Shown here: in pieces, positions 20,291-31,909 of the stretch
Layout of the letters: the number at the start of each line of letters is the position of its first letter
Position numbering within the stretch: the stretch's first letter is position 1
Assembly: GCA_947396885.1 (NCBI GenBank)
Contig: OX377201.1
Coordinates: 2,647,879 to 2,711,878 of the forward strand
From: Heligmosomoides polygyrus polygyrus
Lineage: Eukaryota > Nematoda > Chromadorea > Rhabditida > Heligmosomidae
DNA: 64,000 nucleotides
Direction: 5' to 3'
Made by a program: the position numbers and the translations under genes
The notes under the pieces: model-generated
Database searches by the model: none
What the model was told of the DNA's origin: nothing
What the model saw: the letters and a program-made list of their open reading frames with translations, nothing else

Positions 20291-20737
20291 ATACTTGGCC
20301 ATATTAACCTGCGCTGTGCTTCTTTCGATGTTGAGAACCTGGCAATGATCTGAAAGACACGCGGCATGTAAGTTTATTGATTTCACAACTTAAATGTGAG
20401 CAGAGCCCCATTTTCCAAGACGGATTCTGTGGAGCGATGAAGCTGAATAAAGGGATTAATTGGCATAATTGCAGCTACTGGTTGACGGAAAACCTTAAAA
20501 GAAGCAAAGCACAGGTTAAAGCGGCCAAGTGGTAATAAGATTATAACAGGCATTCAGCCCATGCACAATCAATCGAGTCCGAAATGCATGTTTTTAGGCA
20601 GGGGCATGGTGCGACCTCGACTATTTACACTCTACAAAAATCTCGTTAACTATGCTTTTATATAAGCCTCACATGTCTTCAAAAGCTTCACTATCTGCAA
20701 TGCTAAAACTTTTCAAATATTACATGCATTTTTTAAA

Positions 20738-20937
20738 GATTCGCCGGTACTTATGAAGCAGAGGGCCCGTGGTGCCGTGGAGTTGCCGGGAAACATGTTA
20801 ACGCAGCAACCCACGGCACCCGAGGACGGGTGCTTCATAAGTACCGGCCCCATGGTGCCGTGGGTTTGCCGCGTTAACATGTTTCCCAGCAAACCCACGG
20901 CACCACGGGCCCTTTGCTTCACAAGTACCGATTCGCC
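20738..20937. mobile_element. 184-bp hAT-like MITE, 8-bp TSD GATTCGCC
   Basis: Element 20746-20929, flanked by GATTCGCC at 20738-20745 and 20930-20937. TIRs begin GGTACTTATGAAGC / GGTACTTGTGAAGC and continue with GGGCCCGTGGTGCCGTGG. The interior contains further partial inverted copies, so the sequence folds in more than one way. An 8-bp TSD fits hAT elements. Confidence 0.85.
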
Positions 20938-21233
20938 TTCATTTTTCACAAGCAGTAGTGTGTTTTTAAGTTTAAACACTTAAAAGAAGCGCAAATCAAT
21001 CAAAACGGCTACTTTGTGAAGAAATTATAACAAGTATTCAAGCGAAACACAATCAATCGAGTGTAAAATGCAAAATATCAGACGAGCGCATGGCGCGTTC
21101 CATACCTCTCATATGTCAGAAAATTTCTATTTTCTTAGGCTTTCCTATAAGCCCTCAACTTTTTCGGTACCTTTACTGTGAGCAAAGTTTTCACCTTTCA
21201 AACAGTGTATAGAATTTTTTAAGACACCCTGTA

Positions 21234-21933
21234 TTTATTTATCTATTTATTTGTTTATTCATTTATTTACACGAGTACAAGTACAATAGTGCGCAATCTG
21301 AATAACAAAATTAACCACATCTGTAAGCCTTGGATTCAGATGTAGGATAAAGGATAAAGGACGGCGTTATTCAATCCTCTTTGGGATGCGCCAGGCATTT
21401 CACTTCTACGGGATATCGTGGAGGCGTGTCGAATGCGTATTTGGCCAAACAATGACTTCCGGTGCCCAGCCGATGAACAAGTCAGCGCTCTATCCTTCCC
21501 AGACAAGTCTGGTACCAATTCACCGACCCCGGAGGGAAGGAAGGCTTGGTTTGCCTGGGCGGGAGATCCGAACCAGGAACCTGGTATCGGATGCACGCGA
21601 CAGTCGCGCCTCCTCCGTCTGCGCTACACGCGCCCTTATTCAGATGTAACTTCAGAATTTTTTAAAATCTTCGTAATTCCAAGGAAGATTCTGTCTTCTT
21701 CGAAGCTCCTCATCTGAAGAGAGGATCCTATGCAAAAAATAGAAGCGCCTACAAATTCGATTGGCTCTTCCAGCATCGTATTTCATCGTACCACCACGAG
21801 TATTAGATGCTCTCAACGCCACTAGCTCAGTGAGCTTTCTACTGCTTTCATCGTTGACAATTTTGTAGAAGAGCAATAGGTCAGTTCTCCTTCTTCTCCA
21901 TTCAAGAGTGCCTAGCTCAAAATCACGATACAT
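21234..21933 (-). mobile_element. 3' end of a CR1-like LINE, interrupted by a SINE
   Basis: The ORF 21652-21933 (93 aa) has the C-terminal signature of CR1/jockey-type LINE polymerases: a GTLEWRRRRTDLLLFYKI block, TRGG, then RRFYFLHRI. On the minus strand the sequence then runs through the SINE 21345-21637 to a TAAA/TAAT-rich tail (21234-21275). The LINE is heavily 5'-truncated. Confidence 0.75.
21334..21648 (-). mobile_element. full-length SINE with perfect 11-bp TSD
   Basis: Element 21345-21637, flanked by ATTCAGATGTA at 21334-21344 and 21638-21648. Inserted in the 3' untranslated part of the CR1-like LINE. Confidence 0.92.
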
Positions 21934-21970
21934 GACTTCCTGACAGGATTCGCTACGTATCAGAGGCTTT

Positions 21971-22154
21971 CTGGGGTCGGATTCATCAACGACTTACGTA
22001 ACTTTAACGGAGAATCGTAAGCTTATCATGCGATATGGTGAGCGATAAGCCACGATAAAAGCTCAGATAACGCGGCTTATCGCTCACCATATCGCTTGAT
22101 AAGCTTACAGTTCTCCGTTAGAGTTGCGTAAGTCGTTGATGAATTCGGCCCCTG
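21971..22154. mobile_element. MITE family B (CWG-target), TSD CTG
   Basis: Element 21974-22151 with ends GGGTCGGATTCATCAACGAC and the inverse, almost a complete hairpin, flanked by CTG on both sides. See the family finding for all copies. Confidence 0.88.
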
Positions 22155-22269
22155 GTGAAACTTCTCGAACCAGTTGCACGATCCTTTCTCCAACACTACT
22201 CGCGCTCAGGCATAGTTGATTTTCTGGGATATCTCTACGGCGGATCGGCCCAGTTTGAAATTTAAATAT

Positions 22270-23358
22270 TAGGTTGTCCCATAAGTCCTTGCCGTTTTTT
22301 CAACGATTCACTGCAGATTTCGCCGGCGGTCTCTTGCATAGCGCTGCATAGCTTTCGGAAGAGAATGATTTGCTCTATCAGAACATGTATTGCATTTCCT
22401 TTTTGTCCTAAATTTTGTCAATTTTTAGGTCGTTGAAGTGAAAAGTGAAAAAGTGAAAAAGTAGCCATTTGCGCACTTGTTCTCTCCGCTTAGGATTGGA
22501 ATTTCTTCCTAATGTTCATTCATCAAACAGTCATACGTATTCAACGATTTTTGCACAGAATTGTAACTGGCGGTGAAAAATAGTGTTTGTACGGTCAACC
22601 AGGGTTCTAGTGCCTTAGCCGCACTGGAACCCTGGTTGAAAGCAAAGAGAAGAAGGTGCCAAAAGTGCTCATCCCTGTCGACCTGGCGGTGCTCCATTTT
22701 GATGACCTAAAATTTAGCAAAAATTTAAATGGCCGAAGAACAAATCATATATTCTGGTAGAACAATACATGCACTTTCGAGTGCTATATAAAACTGAGCA
22801 AGGCAGACTGAACAAGGCGAAGGAGTTGTTGGTGAAGATGATCTTTGTCTTTTTTGGCATTTTGTTGATATTCGACAGAAATCAGCATGAGCCAATAATC
22901 TCGATTTAAATTCTTATAGAACAAGACGCTCTCTTTTGAATGACATATAACACCGAGCAAAAAGTCGTACCACAGAGCAGGAGCTGTCGGCAAAAATAAC
23001 TCTTCTCCTTGGGACGCCCCAATTTGATGGCCTAAAAATCAATAAAGGGCCAATGAGCAAATAGCACTGATAGATATTCTTGTATAAAGAACATTGTCTT
23101 CCAGATGCTCTAAAAAATTGCTCAAAAAAATACAAATTTAGGCGGAGAGAACAACAGCAAATGGCTACTTTTTCACTTTTTCACTTTGACAGCCTAAAAA
23201 TTGACAAAATTCATGATGAAAAAAGAAATGCAATACATATTCTGATAGAGCAAATCATTCTCTTTCGAAACCTGTACAGCGTTATGCAAGAGACCGCCGG
23301 CGAAATCTGCAGTGAATCGTTGAAAAAAAAAAACGGCGGGGACTTATGGGACAACCTA
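22270..23358. mobile_element. mariner-type foldback (GGTTGTCCCATAAGTC TIR), TA TSD
   Basis: Arms of about 230 bp (22272-22500 and 23130-23356) are inverted copies starting GGTTGTCCCATAAGTCC, flanked by TA. The middle has smaller repeated motifs (GATGGCCTAAAAAT). No transposase. The ends resemble mariner terminal repeats, so a mariner probably moves it in trans. Confidence 0.75.
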
Positions 23359-23514
23359 ATAAAATATGTTTTGTTCGGAATTGCCCTTTCGACGTACTTC
23401 AATAAGTCCTCGAAGAAACACAGTTATTAAGCATACGTTGAAAACTAATTATTCAGTCAGATAGAGCGAAGAAGTCTGTATTAGATGTTATATAAAATGC
23501 GAAGTAACTTGAAT

Positions 23515-23825
23515 ATTGTAAGCTGTCACAACGATGTCTTGTTGCGATCAAAACTTCTAGCGCCAGGCGGGACTCCGAACCCGCACCTCCCTCTAACCGG
23601 GCGGGAATGCTCTACGCCATTACACCACCGGCGCCGTTTGATCGAACGCAACATCCACACCTCGTGCGACCGATCAGCACCCACCCGTATCCGGAATGAG
23701 CTGGCCGTTGATATCAGCATGGGACCAGTTAAGCTGTTGGTCTTGATAGTTTTGATCGCAACAAGACATCGTTATGACAGCTCACAACCTCGATATCAGC
23801 CACTTGAGGCTTAAAGAAACTGATT
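23515..23825. mobile_element. foldback element with tRNA-like arm (family F), partial
   Basis: Left arm (minus sense) holds a tRNA-like block 23555-23637 with CCGAACCCGCACCTCCCTCT. Outer ends GTCACAACGATGTCTTGTTG and the inverse near 23750-23790 match. The right arm lacks its tRNA-like block. Relatives: 51345-51660, 62600-62985, 55650-55740. Confidence 0.65.
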
Positions 23826-23829
23826 TGAA

Positions 23830-25050
23830 CTTGAATATTGATTCAGAAATAAAAGAACGAAGAGCGGCGCCGTAAAATCGACACAATTTTCCGGCCAACC
23901 CAATAGTTATACCTTTATTGAATGCCTTATCGTGACTTTCTCGCGATCATAGGACGATTTCGTGGAATATTGTTAAAGAATTCCGCTTAGAGCTTTATCG
24001 GATTGTGGTGCTACGCAAACAAAAAACTCCTTATAAAAGACTCGTATGGAAAAACTCACATGGCGCTCTACTCATGTACCTTCTTTATTCTTCGTATTAA
24101 CCTCTTGTAGGATGTTATTAACATGCTTTATTGTACATTGTATTTGTACAAAAAGTTCAGTTTACAGTTTTGGTTTAACTACCCAAGTTTGAGGTAAACT
24201 GTGACCGATTGGTGTATGTGTGTACCGACGGACATAAACTGAACCACCGACAATCTAGCTTATGTCTTTCCTTTATTGTGTTGTACCCAATTTTGCTCCA
24301 AATTTGGCCTAATAAGCCAAACAGTAGACGATTCAGTGATCTCTTTCTTAAAGCAACTGGGTGGCAAAATTCATGATGTATCCCGGAGGGGCTCAACAAC
24401 GCCAGAATTTCTCCATTGCTCACCCATTACAAAGAAAAGGCATGAGAGAGCGCTTCAGCTCAGAAATGCTCTTCCACATCCATTCCTTTGAAAATTTCCT
24501 GTCGAGCGGCCGGATTCGGTTGCTAAACGATGATGATCCACATCAGAATTTTATAACGAGGCTCTCACGACGGAACACTGCGCCAGCGTACGCTCTGAAA
24601 TTTACGACGAAGTACGGTTTTTCTGCCCCGATCGGACGCTATTTGATAGGTTGCGCCGTAGTAAAGGCCGACTACTGACCATATGGACCACTGCTTGCCG
24701 CCTCTTTCACACAGAGCTACTCGAAAATGGGAGGAGCTGGACCATCAGATCGCCTGGAGAGCACTGGAACACTGTGTTCTGAAGCAGGACCTATGAGCAC
24801 AAGGCGGCCTACGACTCCAGCATCAAGGGAATATCCCCCATCTCTGGCTCATCTGAATACGAAAGGCAAAGCGGTGACGAGTTAGTCACGTAGCCAGGAC
24901 AGAGGACGTTCTAGTGGATCCCCTGGGACTCAAAGTGCGCCGGTACGACACGTCCGAGAACAAGAAAGGTGGATGTGCCTGTCACAAGCATGAACTTCGC
25001 CTCTGAAAACCCACAACTGCCCAGGGTAGTGAAAAATAGCGCAAATCACA
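23830..25050. other. unique sequence without recognised features
   Basis: Moderately AT-rich. Short frames at 24276-24491 and 24361-24678 overlap one another and have no family I recognise. An ORF-poor stretch near 24660-24960 has codon-like composition (GGAGGAGCTGGACCATCAGA) and may be decayed LINE. Confidence 0.35.
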
Positions 25051-25059
25051 AGATTAAGT

Positions 25060-25340
25060 TATTACCTGCAGCATTTGTCGTCCCTATTAACCATCGAGAT
25101 GCTCGAGCGCCCGCCAGCGGCGTCTTCATTTGTCCCTGCCGCGTGCCAAAGTGCTCCAATGGATCCTCCTCGCTCGTGGGACACGAAGAGCGTCATGTTG
25201 ATCATTCAGGGCTTTCACGATGAAGTCCAACCAAAATGTTATTGGGTGTTCTGGTGCTCTCTTGACATCCTGCAGAACCCAGTCGGTGACGGCTCTCGTC
25301 CAGCTGGTGTCTGCGCATTACGTGGACGACCCACCTAAAT
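25060..25340 (-). mobile_element. RTE-like LINE C-terminal fragment (family B)
   Basis: Read on the minus strand it matches 59398-59645: GTAATGCGC, then AGCTGGACGAGAGCC, then GGATCCATTGGAGCACTTTG. Frame-broken; only the 3' end of the polymerase ORF remains. Confidence 0.65.
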
Positions 25341-25404
25341 TTCAACGAATTGGCTCACGCGAAAGCGGAGCTCAAAACTTAAAATTAATTTATAATAATG
25401 ATAA

Positions 25405-25883
25405 ACGATAGAGGACCGTGTTACTCAATTTCTTTTGGGATGCGCCACGCATTCTACTTCTACGAGAGGTCGTGGAGGCGATTTAAATGCGATCTGGCCA
25501 TACAATGACTTGCGTTGGCTCCCAAGAAAAATTCAGCGCTTTATCCTTCCTAGTCAAGTCTAGTACCAATTTGTCAACCACTTGGGAATCGAAGGCTGGG
25601 TTGGCCTGCCGGGAACGCGAGTCAGGAACATTGAATAGTGGTCGCAGCGGACGTTTCCTCCACTGCGCTACAACGCGCCAATTCCAATACACATTGAAAT
25701 TGTCGAAGAATCGGATCTAGCCCGTTGAAGACGTTCAGCCTAACGTTAGGATAAAAATTGTTCTCCACAAGATATCTTCCTTTTTGGAGCACAACGAAGA
25801 AACAAAGCAATAGAAGTTTAAGATCTATCCCAGAGGGAGGGAGGGAGGGAGGGGCATTTCATTCTTCTTCCTGTTTCGTTCCC
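25405..25883. repeat. duplicated block, copy 1 (SINE plus about 190-bp flank)
   Basis: A minus-strand SINE (25408-25680) followed by a flank including CATTGAAATTGTCGAAGAAT and AAGCAATAGAAGTTTAAGAT. The same combination is at 26385-26875, so a SINE-containing block was duplicated rather than two SINEs inserting separately. Confidence 0.85.
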
Positions 25884-26185
25884 GCCGCAGTAGCTGCACA
25901 ACGATTAAGCTAGGGGTAGAAGTCTGATAAGGAATGTCTGTGAGCTTATCCCAACGATTCACAGAACGATGGTCTTGTACGGCATCTAGCAAGGAGCACA
26001 AGGGTGAAATCTTTACTGTGGGCCACTGGGTGGTCCCGAAAAGGGAAGATTTGATGCCTAGAAACTCAGGGACGGGGGAGGTCAGTGGGATCTATCCTAA
26101 TCGGCACGAGGCAACGCTAAGGTGACGGATAAGTCGACTACAAAGCAGCAATCCCTGAATCGCATAACCACCATCATCGTATCAT
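25884..26185 (+). repeat. dispersed repeat R2, copy 1
   Basis: Closely matches 31910-32205 over about 290 bases (ATTAAGCTAGG, GGCCACTGGGTGGTCCCGAA, AGTGGGATCTATCC, CAAAGCAGCAATCCCTGAAT). No ORF spans both copies and the class is unknown. A 30-bp end fragment is near 51208-51240. Confidence 0.75.
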
Positions 26186-26384
26186 CTGGCAGTATTTAAA
26201 GCACTGGAACAAAATTAAGTAAACCACATCCCCCCTCCCCCACTAGGAAAGATCTACTCTGGAGTGCGTATCCTCCCGCACGCATGCAACTAGCGCTGGC
26301 CTCGTACTCATTGTAAACAAAATTCTTGCTGGCTTTCAATCTTCAACTCATTTTAAGTGGATGAGAAAAGCGGAATATAAAGAA

Positions 26385-26875
26385 TAAAAGGATAAAGGAC
26401 GACGCTACTCAATCCCTTTTGGGATGCGCCACGCATTCTACTTCATCGGGAAGTCGTGGAGGCGGTTTGAATGCGCATCTGGCTATACAATGACTTGTGT
26501 TGGCCATCCAAAGAAAATTCAGCGCTTTATCCTTCTTAGACAAGTATGGTACCAATTCGTCAACCACGGAGGGATGAAAGGCTGGGTTGGTTTGCCGGGA
26601 ACGCGAACCAAGAACCTTGAATAGTGGTACACGCGGCAGCGGACGTCTCCTTCAACTGCACTACCACACGCCCAATGCGGATACGCATTGAAATTGTCGA
26701 AGAATCGGATCTAGCCCGTTGATGTCTTCAGTCTAACGTTAAGAAAAAAATTGTTCTCCAGCCGATACCTTCCTTTCTGGAGAACAACGAAGAAATAAAG
26801 CAATAGAAGTTTAAGATCTATCGCAGAGGTGGGGATGGGGGCACTTCACTCTTCTTTCTGTTTCATGACAGCTGC
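26385..26875. repeat. duplicated block, copy 2 (SINE plus about 190-bp flank)
   Basis: Copy of 25405-25883: a minus-strand SINE (26387-26672) then the shared flank. The two flanks differ at scattered sites, so the duplication is not recent. Confidence 0.85.
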
Positions 26876-26894
26876 GAAATTGCAAGTAAAATTT

Positions 26895-27785
26895 TCCATT
26901 TTCAAATCGAATCGGACACCTTTCAAATTAAATTGTACACCCTTCTAACGAGTCTAAGCTTAAGCCTAAGCCTAAGAGTTTTGAAATCAAAACGAACTCT
27001 TCCAAATCGAAATGACCTTCAGGCAGCTTAAACCACAGACTCAATAAGATGGCTAGAATAATACTTTGTTCGAGGAAAATTTGACATAAATTTCCTTGAA
27101 ATTTTTTAGTTCACTTGCCTCATAAGTGTAATAGTTTTCTAAAACCTTATTTTTAGAGAAAAATAATCGTTGAAATTGGTTAAAAAATAGCAAAAATGAA
27201 GCACATCACCGTTAAAAGATCAGATCACGCCATGCACTCAAAAACTTCGCCACAATTTTTATTGAATTCATAGTGTATACGCCACTTACTTAAACCATCA
27301 AAGTGAATATATGATGTGTATGTTCTTTGCAATTGTTTTTGTAGTGTCTTTAACAGGTTTAAAACTCCATGAAAACAGAACTTTTGCTATCAATCGAATG
27401 AAAATCGCGACGTCTTCGACAAGGGATGGCGCAATCATTTTTAGCACTAAAAAATAGCCGCCATCATGCTATGCTTTTTGAGACAAGCTTCGAGCCATTA
27501 TTTTTCTCGAAACTTTTTAGTAAAATTTCAAAAAGTGCGGTTGTTTGTAGGAGTAGGTAAATGCGAAATTCCAAAGAAAGTTATACCAGATTTTCCTTAA
27601 ACAAAAAAATATTCTCACCTTTTTAGAGAGTCTCCAGTTTAATGAGGAAGAAGCACATTTCAGTTTGGGAGAGTTCGCTTTAATTTCCAAAGTCTTAGAC
27701 TTAGGCTTACAAGACTGTCGAATTTGATTTGGAAAGTGTCTAATTTGACATGAAAATGGTATACTTTACAAAGACAGAACATTGC
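26895..27785. repeat. AT-rich foldback element, family C
   Basis: Diverged inverted arms: the left arm has TTCAAATTAAATTGTACACC and CTAAGCCTAAGAGTTTTGAA; the right arm has AAAGTCTTAGACTTAGGCTT and TCTAATTTGACATGAAAATG. Central motif GATCACGCCATGCACTC at about 27226. Same design as 55180-56895. Confidence 0.65.
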
Positions 27786-27789
27786 CTGA

Positions 27790-28460
27790 AGGCGATGGCG
27801 AAACGAACCTTTTAATACGTTTTATATTTTGTGACATAATAATCTTTTAGTTAATTATAATTTTAAAATCTCTAATATTTACACCCTTCCTTACTTCTTT
27901 AAATTTTACATTTAATTATGCTTTATATTAAACTACATAGAAATATATGAGCGTACCCTTTCTCTTTGGTTTTCCCGCAGAAGAGACTACCATACCACAC
28001 TTCTGGTTGTCTAGCTTTTCCGGCGGTAATCTCCTCACCCCCCCCCCCGAATAGGATACTTCCGAAGTTTACCAAACATTACCAAAAAACGAAACGGTTG
28101 CAAGCCCTTTTGTTTTTAATTATTTTTGCTATTCCTCTTCTGTTCAACTGTTTATAGTAATTGTGTTTTCGTACGTTACTGTACTGGAATAGGGAGTTCT
28201 AGAGTTCCCATCCCTGGGTACGGACTCCGGGCATAACAGCTCCCTATTAACAAGCCATTCTCAGCCACTTTGCCCTTCTCACATCATGAACTCATCACCC
28301 GCCACCCGTTCGGAAAGACCGCACCGAACGAGGCACCTCGACCTAGATGAGAGAGAGCTTAGCCCTAATGACAAAATGATTAGGTGCGACGATCGCCATG
28401 GCGACGAACCGACCGACCGTATACAAATCGTCACTCACGCCTGATGATTCTGTAAGTCCC
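27790..28460. other. AT-rich unique sequence
   Basis: No gene or repeat recognised. Contains a C8 run (28040-28048) followed by GAATAGGATACTTCC, resembling the terminus of the MITE family at 38865 and 55998; probably a decayed end. Confidence 0.35.
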
Positions 28461-28467
28461 TGCCATG

Positions 28468-28700
28468 AAGGATAAAAGGATAAAGGTCGACGCTAGGCAG
28501 TAACTTTGCGGAATGCGCCACGCATTCTCTCTTTGTGGGATGTCGTGGAGGCGATTTGAATGCGTGTTTGGCCGTACAATGACATGCGGTGGCCAGCTGC
28601 TGGACAAGTCAGCGTTTTATCCTTCTCAGAGTAGTCTGGTACCAACTCACTGTCTCCGGAGGGATGAATGGCTTAGTCGGGAGATCCTAACCAAGAGTCC
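28468..28700 (-). mobile_element. SINE, head missing
   Basis: Tail and middle of the family in reverse (GGATAAAAGGATAAAGG at the left); similarity stops after GGCTTAGTCGGGAGATCC, before the tRNA-like head. Confidence 0.8.
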
Positions 28701-28887
28701 ACGATATTGAGAGATAATATTTATCTCAAGCCACTCCAAAATTGGTAAAACCGACAGCACTTAGGAATTTCGGCATTCTCGTCTTCTTCGGAGCCTGGAA
28801 TTAGACTAAATTAATCTGAAAACCTTTCCCTCAAACGCTATTTCATTTTACAGAAGACCGTTAGACAAAAGAAACGGTGAGTAGCAT

Positions 28888-29059
28888 CACGGGTCGAATT
28901 CATCAACGACTTACAGCAACTTAACAGAGAATTCACAGCGGAAAACTCAGATAACGCGGCTTATCGCTCACCATATCGCTTGGTAACCCGCGCTATCAGA
29001 GATGTCGACTGTATTTTCTCCGCTAATTGCTGATAAGTCGTTGGTGAATCCGGTCCCAG
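28888..29059. mobile_element. MITE family B, diverged TSD (CAC/CAG)
   Basis: Element 28891-29056, ends GGGTCGAATTCATCAACGAC and TTGGTGAATCCGGTCC. The flanking triplets differ by one base. Confidence 0.75.
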
Positions 29060-29426
29060 GATGACCAAGATGACCAGGATGGCTAACCTTGGGCAAATGG
29101 ACTAGTGACGTCTACCGGGCATCCGCAGCTGGAAGTTAGCGAGGGTGAGCGGAGCTAAAGCCCTAGGGACTTCCATCCGCCTAGGGAACCTCTTGGGTCA
29201 TGACCTGGTAGGGCGAAACCCGCGAATGTCGACGATTAGTGCCTGCTCCTGCGTCACTGCTACACACTCATCCTTCCTTCGGATTCCAGGTGACCTGGCC
29301 GTAGACAAAACGCTTCTAGGGTTAGTCGCGGCGAAATGTCACGTTCACGCGCTAAGATGGTGACTGGGGCTCCGAACCCAAGAAGAGCTCTGGATTGTGA
29401 AGGCCGAGTACGCATTCAAGGTGCTT

Positions 29427-29638
29427 CCACGTCTCCATCTTCTTCTTCTTATTCTTCAGCGTTTGTCCCGCATCGTCGTGGGGTCCGCTCTTCTGGTGTT
29501 ACGACGCCACCTTTCCCGATCCTGCGCTTGATCAGGGTGGACACCACCTACTTTCATGTCCGTGTGTAACGTATCGGACCAACGCTGCTACGGGCGTCCT
29601 TCCAACTCAAGACCTATTTGTAACGTCCACGTCCCCAT
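29427..29638 (-). mobile_element. very short RTE LINE 3' end with 13-bp TSD
   Basis: Element 29440-29625, same family as 16090-16906 and cut to its last about 185 bp including the GAA-type tail. Flanks TCCACGTCTCCAT (29427-29439) and TCCACGTCCCCAT (29626-29638) match at 12 of 13 bases. Confidence 0.88.
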
Positions 29639-29746
29639 ATTATTCCATATTGAGAGGATGCGCGACCGATGCGTGATGGTTTTGGTAATGCCTAAAACAA
29701 TTCTTTGAATTACATTATTAAAGTTCCAGATTATATTTTGAGAAGG

Positions 29747-30059
29747 TAATACTACCTCAGGGCGTGTGTAGCGCAGTCGGAGGAGGCGCCGACTGTCGCC
29801 TGCACCCGATACCAGGTTCCTGGTTCGGATTTCCCGCCCAAGCCAACCAAGCCTTCCCTCCCTCCGGGGTCGGTGAATTGGTGCCAGACTTGTCTGGGAA
29901 GGATAAAGCGCTGACTTGTTCATCTGCTGGCCACCGCAAGTCATTGTATGGCCAAGTACGCATTCAACTCGCCTCCACGACATTCCATAGAAGTAGAGTG
30001 CGTGGCGCATCCCAAAAGGGATTAAGTAACGCCGCCTTTTTCCTTTTAATACTACCTCA
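29747..30059 (+). mobile_element. full-length SINE with perfect 13-bp TSD
   Basis: Element 29760-30046, flanked by TAATACTACCTCA at 29747-29759 and 30047-30059. The head GGGCGTGTGTAGCGCAGTCG and B-box-like block are intact. Confidence 0.93.
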
Positions 30060-30084
30060 ACTATCGATTTATCGTAGCAAAAAC

Positions 30085-30218
30085 GGGTAGAACACTGACT
30101 TGCTGGATAGCCTGGTAATTCTATAACACGGTTTCAAACGCCTTCACGATTTCCAGTAGAAGTCGAAAGCGTGGCGCATCCCAAAAGAGATTGATTAATG
30201 TCGCTCTTTATCCTTTCT
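30085..30218 (+). mobile_element. SINE tail fragment
   Basis: Begins at ACACTGACTTGCTGG and runs through AAGTCGAAAGCGTGGCGCAT to CTTTATCCTTT. Confidence 0.7.
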
Positions 30219-30379
30219 CATCCCTTCTGATAATGAAAAGATGTGAGATCGCTGCCGAGCCTTAGCCTTCCATAGATATCTACCACACAACACCGCGAGT
30301 CGGGGCCTCGATAAAAAATTCCGTAAATATTATCATACTCTATAATGACGCGCTAAGCGATGACTCATACTATCGACTA

Positions 30380-31030
30380 GCGCCGCCGCAGAAATTGTAA
30401 AATAAGGAGAAAAATTACGACACGAAAATAGCGGAAAATATCCAGACGTCTTCTACCTGCCTGAAACCTTCAGCTCTGGGGTAATCGCGGTCGCTGAACA
30501 CAAAGCTAAAGTTTGTTTTTAAAGTATCGGTGGCCATCAATCGATACCGATCAAACTATCGATTTTTTGTGGATGTCGTCCAGGCGGTCCGAAACTTTAC
30601 CCTGGGAGTAGTCGAGGTCGCTGAACACGAGTCTGAAGTTTGTTTTTGAAGTATCGATCGCCATCAATAGACAATGATCATTATTGGGCGGGAAAATAGC
30701 GAAAAATATGTAGACGTCTTCTACCTGACTGGAAACTTCAGCCCTGGAGGTAGTCGAGGTCGCACAACAAGAATCTGAGGTTCGTTTTTGCAGTATCGAT
30801 CACCGTCAATCGATATTGATCAAATTACATGGAGCGAAAATAGCGGAGAATACCCAGAGGTCTTTTACGAGCCAGGGAATTGGGAAGACGTGGGGAATAC
30901 GTCGCATGACGTGCCTGGGACTCAAAGGACGTGATAAGGACTTCGCTCAACGTGTTTGGGGATTCACGTAGACGTGCCGAAGACGTCGTCCAATGTGTCT
31001 GGGGATTCAGATGGTGTGCCGAAGACGTTG
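30380..31030 (+). repeat. tandem array S1 (three units of about 125 bp) plus GACGTCGTCCA block
   Basis: Three diverged units share GACGTCTTCTACCTG, CTGAACACAAAGCT-like and TATCGAT/CAATCGATA blocks (near 30450, 30580, 30715). The array is followed by short direct repeats with CGTGTTTGGGGATTC and GTGTCTGGGGATTC. The same composite lies inverted at 58750-59200. Confidence 0.7.
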
Positions 31031-31188
31031 TCCGCTAAGGGTGGATCACTGAGGGGGACCAGTACCTGTAATGTGGAACCGTTTCACTAAGGGAGGACCA
31101 GTAGTGAGGTACCAATGTATCGTCCCATGCTATATACTGTACGTACTGCGAGCCTTTTGTACTCCTAGGTAGGAAAAAAGCCAATATG

Positions 31189-31468
31189 GGCGCATGTAGC
31201 ACAGTTTGTGGAGGAGCCGCCTGTCGCGTGACCCGATCCAAGGCTCTTGGTTTGGATGCCCCGCCCAGGCCAACCAAGCCTTCCATCCCTACGGGTTTGG
31301 TGAATCGGTATCAGACTTATCTGGGAAGGATAGAGCGCTGACTTGTCTATCGGCTGGCCACTACAAATCATTGCATGGCAAATGCGGATTCAAAACGCCT
31401 CTAGCACATCTCGTAGAAGTAGAATACGTGGCGCGTCCCAAGGGATTTAGTAACGAAGTTCTTTATCC
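31189..31468 (+). mobile_element. SINE, near full length
   Basis: Head GGGCGCATGTAGCACAGT, tail GTAGAAGTAGAATACGTGGC; the B-box-like motif is changed to CTTGGTTTGGATGCC. No clear TSD. Confidence 0.83.
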
Positions 31469-31469
31469 T

Positions 31470-31909
31470 TACAAACTTCAATGCGTATTGTTTCTGAGCC
31501 CAGCAATGAATCACTAAGGTCGTGTAGAGGACTAAACAAGAGCCCTATGCCTCAATCTGAGTACCATCTGATGAGCTTCTTCCTGACGAGTCCTAGAGAC
31601 CATAGACTTCTTCCTGGCACCTATCTCGAAATCAACCCAGCTCAGCAGCTGACCAGAGAACTTCGCAATAATCTGTCGTAATGACATCGCATGAAGACAT
31701 CCCTTCACATCAAGGAAGTAATAAATGGAGACGTGTCACCTGTGCCGCGATAATTGTCCCCAATGGCGCAACCCAACGGCGACACCGCAGTCACTTAAGG
31801 TCCTCATGTTCCGAAGACACACGTGCTTCACACGTGGCCATAGTCCTAGAACCACGCTACAGACGATCAGTTGGCTCGTCGGCAGAACTAGGCCTTCTAT
31901 GAAACGCCG
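31470..31909. other. stretch without recognised features
   Basis: Short overlapping frames (31481-31681, 31681-31902) show no domain, signal peptide or splice-site pattern that I recognise. Confidence 0.35.

Larger units (their letters stand above)
18872..21233. mobile_element. Tc1/mariner-type palindromic element (CAGGGTG TIR, TA TSD)
   Basis: Ends CAGGGTGCCTCAAAAAATG (from 18874) and the inverse at 21231, each flanked by TA. The outer arms run about 18874-19150 and 20960-21231. Inside is a second, related palindrome (about 19160-20737) with similar termini (CAGGGTATTCTAAAAAATGC). Into these are inserted a mariner (19381-20290) and a hAT-like MITE (20738-20937). A second family member is at 60609-61477. 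It encodes no transposase of its own. Confidence 0.75.

Noticed and set aside
26958..26985. Telomere-like AAGCCTAAGCCTAAG motif
   Set aside because: Only two to three units, lying in the arm of a family C palindrome with a partner in the other arm; no telomere array.
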